Assembly: GCA_009885415.1 (NCBI GenBank)
Contig: VFKU01000529.1
Coordinates: forward strand, 1 to 5,716
Source: Rhodothermota bacterium
GTDB lineage: Bacteria > Hydrogenedentota > Hydrogenedentia > Hydrogenedentales > GCA-2746185
DNA length: 5,716 bases
Direction: 5' to 3'
The position numbers and the translations under genes were made by a program. Below are positions 5,255-5,716 of the stretch, in pieces. How positions within the stretch are numbered: position 1 is the first letter of the stretch; every line of letters begins with the position of its first letter. A model generated the notes under the pieces. It was not told the origin of the DNA, searched no databases, and saw nothing but the letters and a program-made list of their open reading frames with translations.

Positions 5255-5297
5255 AGGGCAGGCGTACCATCCGCACGCCTGCCCTACTTTCTTTTTT
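5255..5297 (+). terminator. Intrinsic terminator of the psp operon
   Basis: AGGGCAGGCGT (5255-5265) and ACGCCTGCCCT (5275-5285) form a perfect 11-bp GC-rich stem with a 9-nt loop. It is followed at once by ACTTTCTTTTTT (5286-5297), which gives the U-rich tail on the + strand. It lies 46 nt after the last stop codon and marks the end of the rightward operon. Read leftward the stem has no T-run. Confidence 0.88.
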
Positions 5298-5315
5298 GGC
5301 AAAAAAAGAAAGTAG
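5284..5315. repeat. A/T-rich perfect inverted repeat overlapping the terminator
   Basis: CTACTTTCTTTTTT (5284-5297) and AAAAAAGAAAGTAG (5302-5315) are exact reverse complements around GGCA. The left arm is also the U-tail of the GC terminator. The symmetry could let the region act against transcription from both the psp operon and the convergent ATPase gene. Similar CTACTTTCTTTT palindromes occur between genes of various bacteria, so this may be a dispersed intergenic element. Confidence 0.75.
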
Positions 5316-5435
5316 CAAAGAAAAAACGTTGTGGTTCGCTTAGCTCGCCAGAAACAGGGCGCGGGTTGAAGAGATTGCTTCGTCGCAACCACGCTCCTCG
5401 CAATGGCGATGAGAGACGATCATCGTTGCTGCGGG
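5316..5435. other. Non-coding spacer between convergent genes
   Basis: I see no supported gene here. ATTGC (5374-5378) and GCAAT (5400-5404) bracket a segment containing CTTCGTCGC and CGCTCCTCG, which resembles common intergenic palindromic repeats. CGATGA (5407-5412) can pair with TCATCG (5420-5425), 11 nt beyond the ATPase stop. It lacks a T-run on the minus strand, so it is at best a weak terminator. Confidence 0.4.
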
Positions 5436-5716
5436 TCATCGGCCGAAGCGGCGCAGGCGCAAGGAGTTGGTGACGACGGTGATCGAGCTGACGGCCATGG
5501 CGACTTCGGCAACGAGCGGGTGGAGCAGGCCGACGACCGCGAGCGGGATCGCGACCAAGTTATAGCCGAAGGCCCAGAAGAGGTTTTGTTTGATCTTGGT
5601 GAAGGTGGCGTTGGAGAGGGCGATCGCGGTGACGAGGGTGTTGAGATCGCCTTTGACGAGGACGAGGCCGGCGGATTCGATGGCGACGTCGGTGCCGGTG
5701 CCGATGGCGATGCCGA
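5436..5716 (-). CDS. copA: Copper-type P1B ATPase (CopA-like), C-terminal part
   Basis: Minus-strand frame ending at a TGA (5438-5436) and open to the window edge, with 92 complete residues. It begins GIAIGTGTDVAIESAG, the P-domain end with the GTGTDVA motif of metal-transporting P-type ATPases. It continues LVLVKGDL and IKQNLFWAFGYN, whose YN lies in the seventh membrane helix. HPLVAEVAMAVSSITVVTNS follows, whose M-x-x-SS lies in the eighth helix. YN plus MxxSS are the P1B-1 metal-site residues for Cu(I), so Cu(I) export is the likely function. The tail LRLRRFGR is typical. It is convergent with the psp operon and belongs to a separate unit. The N-terminal metal-binding and catalytic DKTG regions lie outside the window. 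Confidence 0.93.
   Translation of the reverse strand, partial: GIAIGTGTDVAIESAGLVLVKGDLNTLVTAIALSNATFTKIKQNLFWAFGYNLVAIPLAVVGLLHPLVAEVAMAVSSITVVTNSLRLRRFGR

Noticed and set aside
5407..5425. Hairpin as the terminator of the ATPase gene
   Set aside because: The stem is only 6 bp with a 7-nt loop and no T-run follows on the minus strand.

Overview
The window holds a nearly complete phage-shock-protein (Psp) envelope-stress locus with the control layout of the proteobacterial systems. It comes from a GC-rich bacterium whose coding strands prefer G or C at third codon positions. The sequence does not fix the taxon. PspF/sigma-54 control, three PspB-like proteins, a PilZ protein and a DUF4097 protein together suggest an environmental lineage outside the enterics, perhaps in or near the PVC, Hydrogenedentota or deltaproteobacterial-type groups; that placement is a guess.

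Layout. At 1-1114 (minus) lies pspF, a sigma-54 activator of AAA+ plus Fis-type HTH form without a receiver domain; only its last codon(s) are outside the window. The divergent control region is 1115-1286. It carries a sigma-54 promoter (-24/-12) reading right and a sigma-70-like promoter reading left, whose -10 lies inside a 12-bp palindrome. A rightward run of eight genes follows: a PilZ-domain protein (1287-1643), pspA (1680-2348), three small PspB-like membrane/coiled-coil proteins (2427-2651, 2676-2996, 3045-3329), a PspC-domain protein with an added N-terminal 11-residue repeat (3348-3962), an exported or anchored DUF4097/Toast-rack-type protein with regular NG-x-V/I rungs (4050-4949), and a small two-helix membrane protein (4951-5208). 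A strong intrinsic terminator (5255-5297) ends the run and merges with an A/T-rich inverted repeat. The 3' end of a convergent copper-type P1B ATPase (5436-5716, minus) closes the window.

How the genes may work together. By analogy with the known Psp systems, PspA holds PspF inactive until PspB/PspC sense inner-membrane damage and draw PspA to the membrane. Freed PspF then activates the sigma-54 promoter, and PspA oligomers protect the membrane. This locus departs from that scheme in four ways: a putative c-di-GMP-binding PilZ protein is the first gene, PspB-like proteins are triplicated, PspC has a charged amphipathic repeat, and a DUF4097 protein plus a small membrane protein end the operon. 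Two GC-rich hairpins between pspA and the membrane-protein genes may set different expression levels for the two parts.
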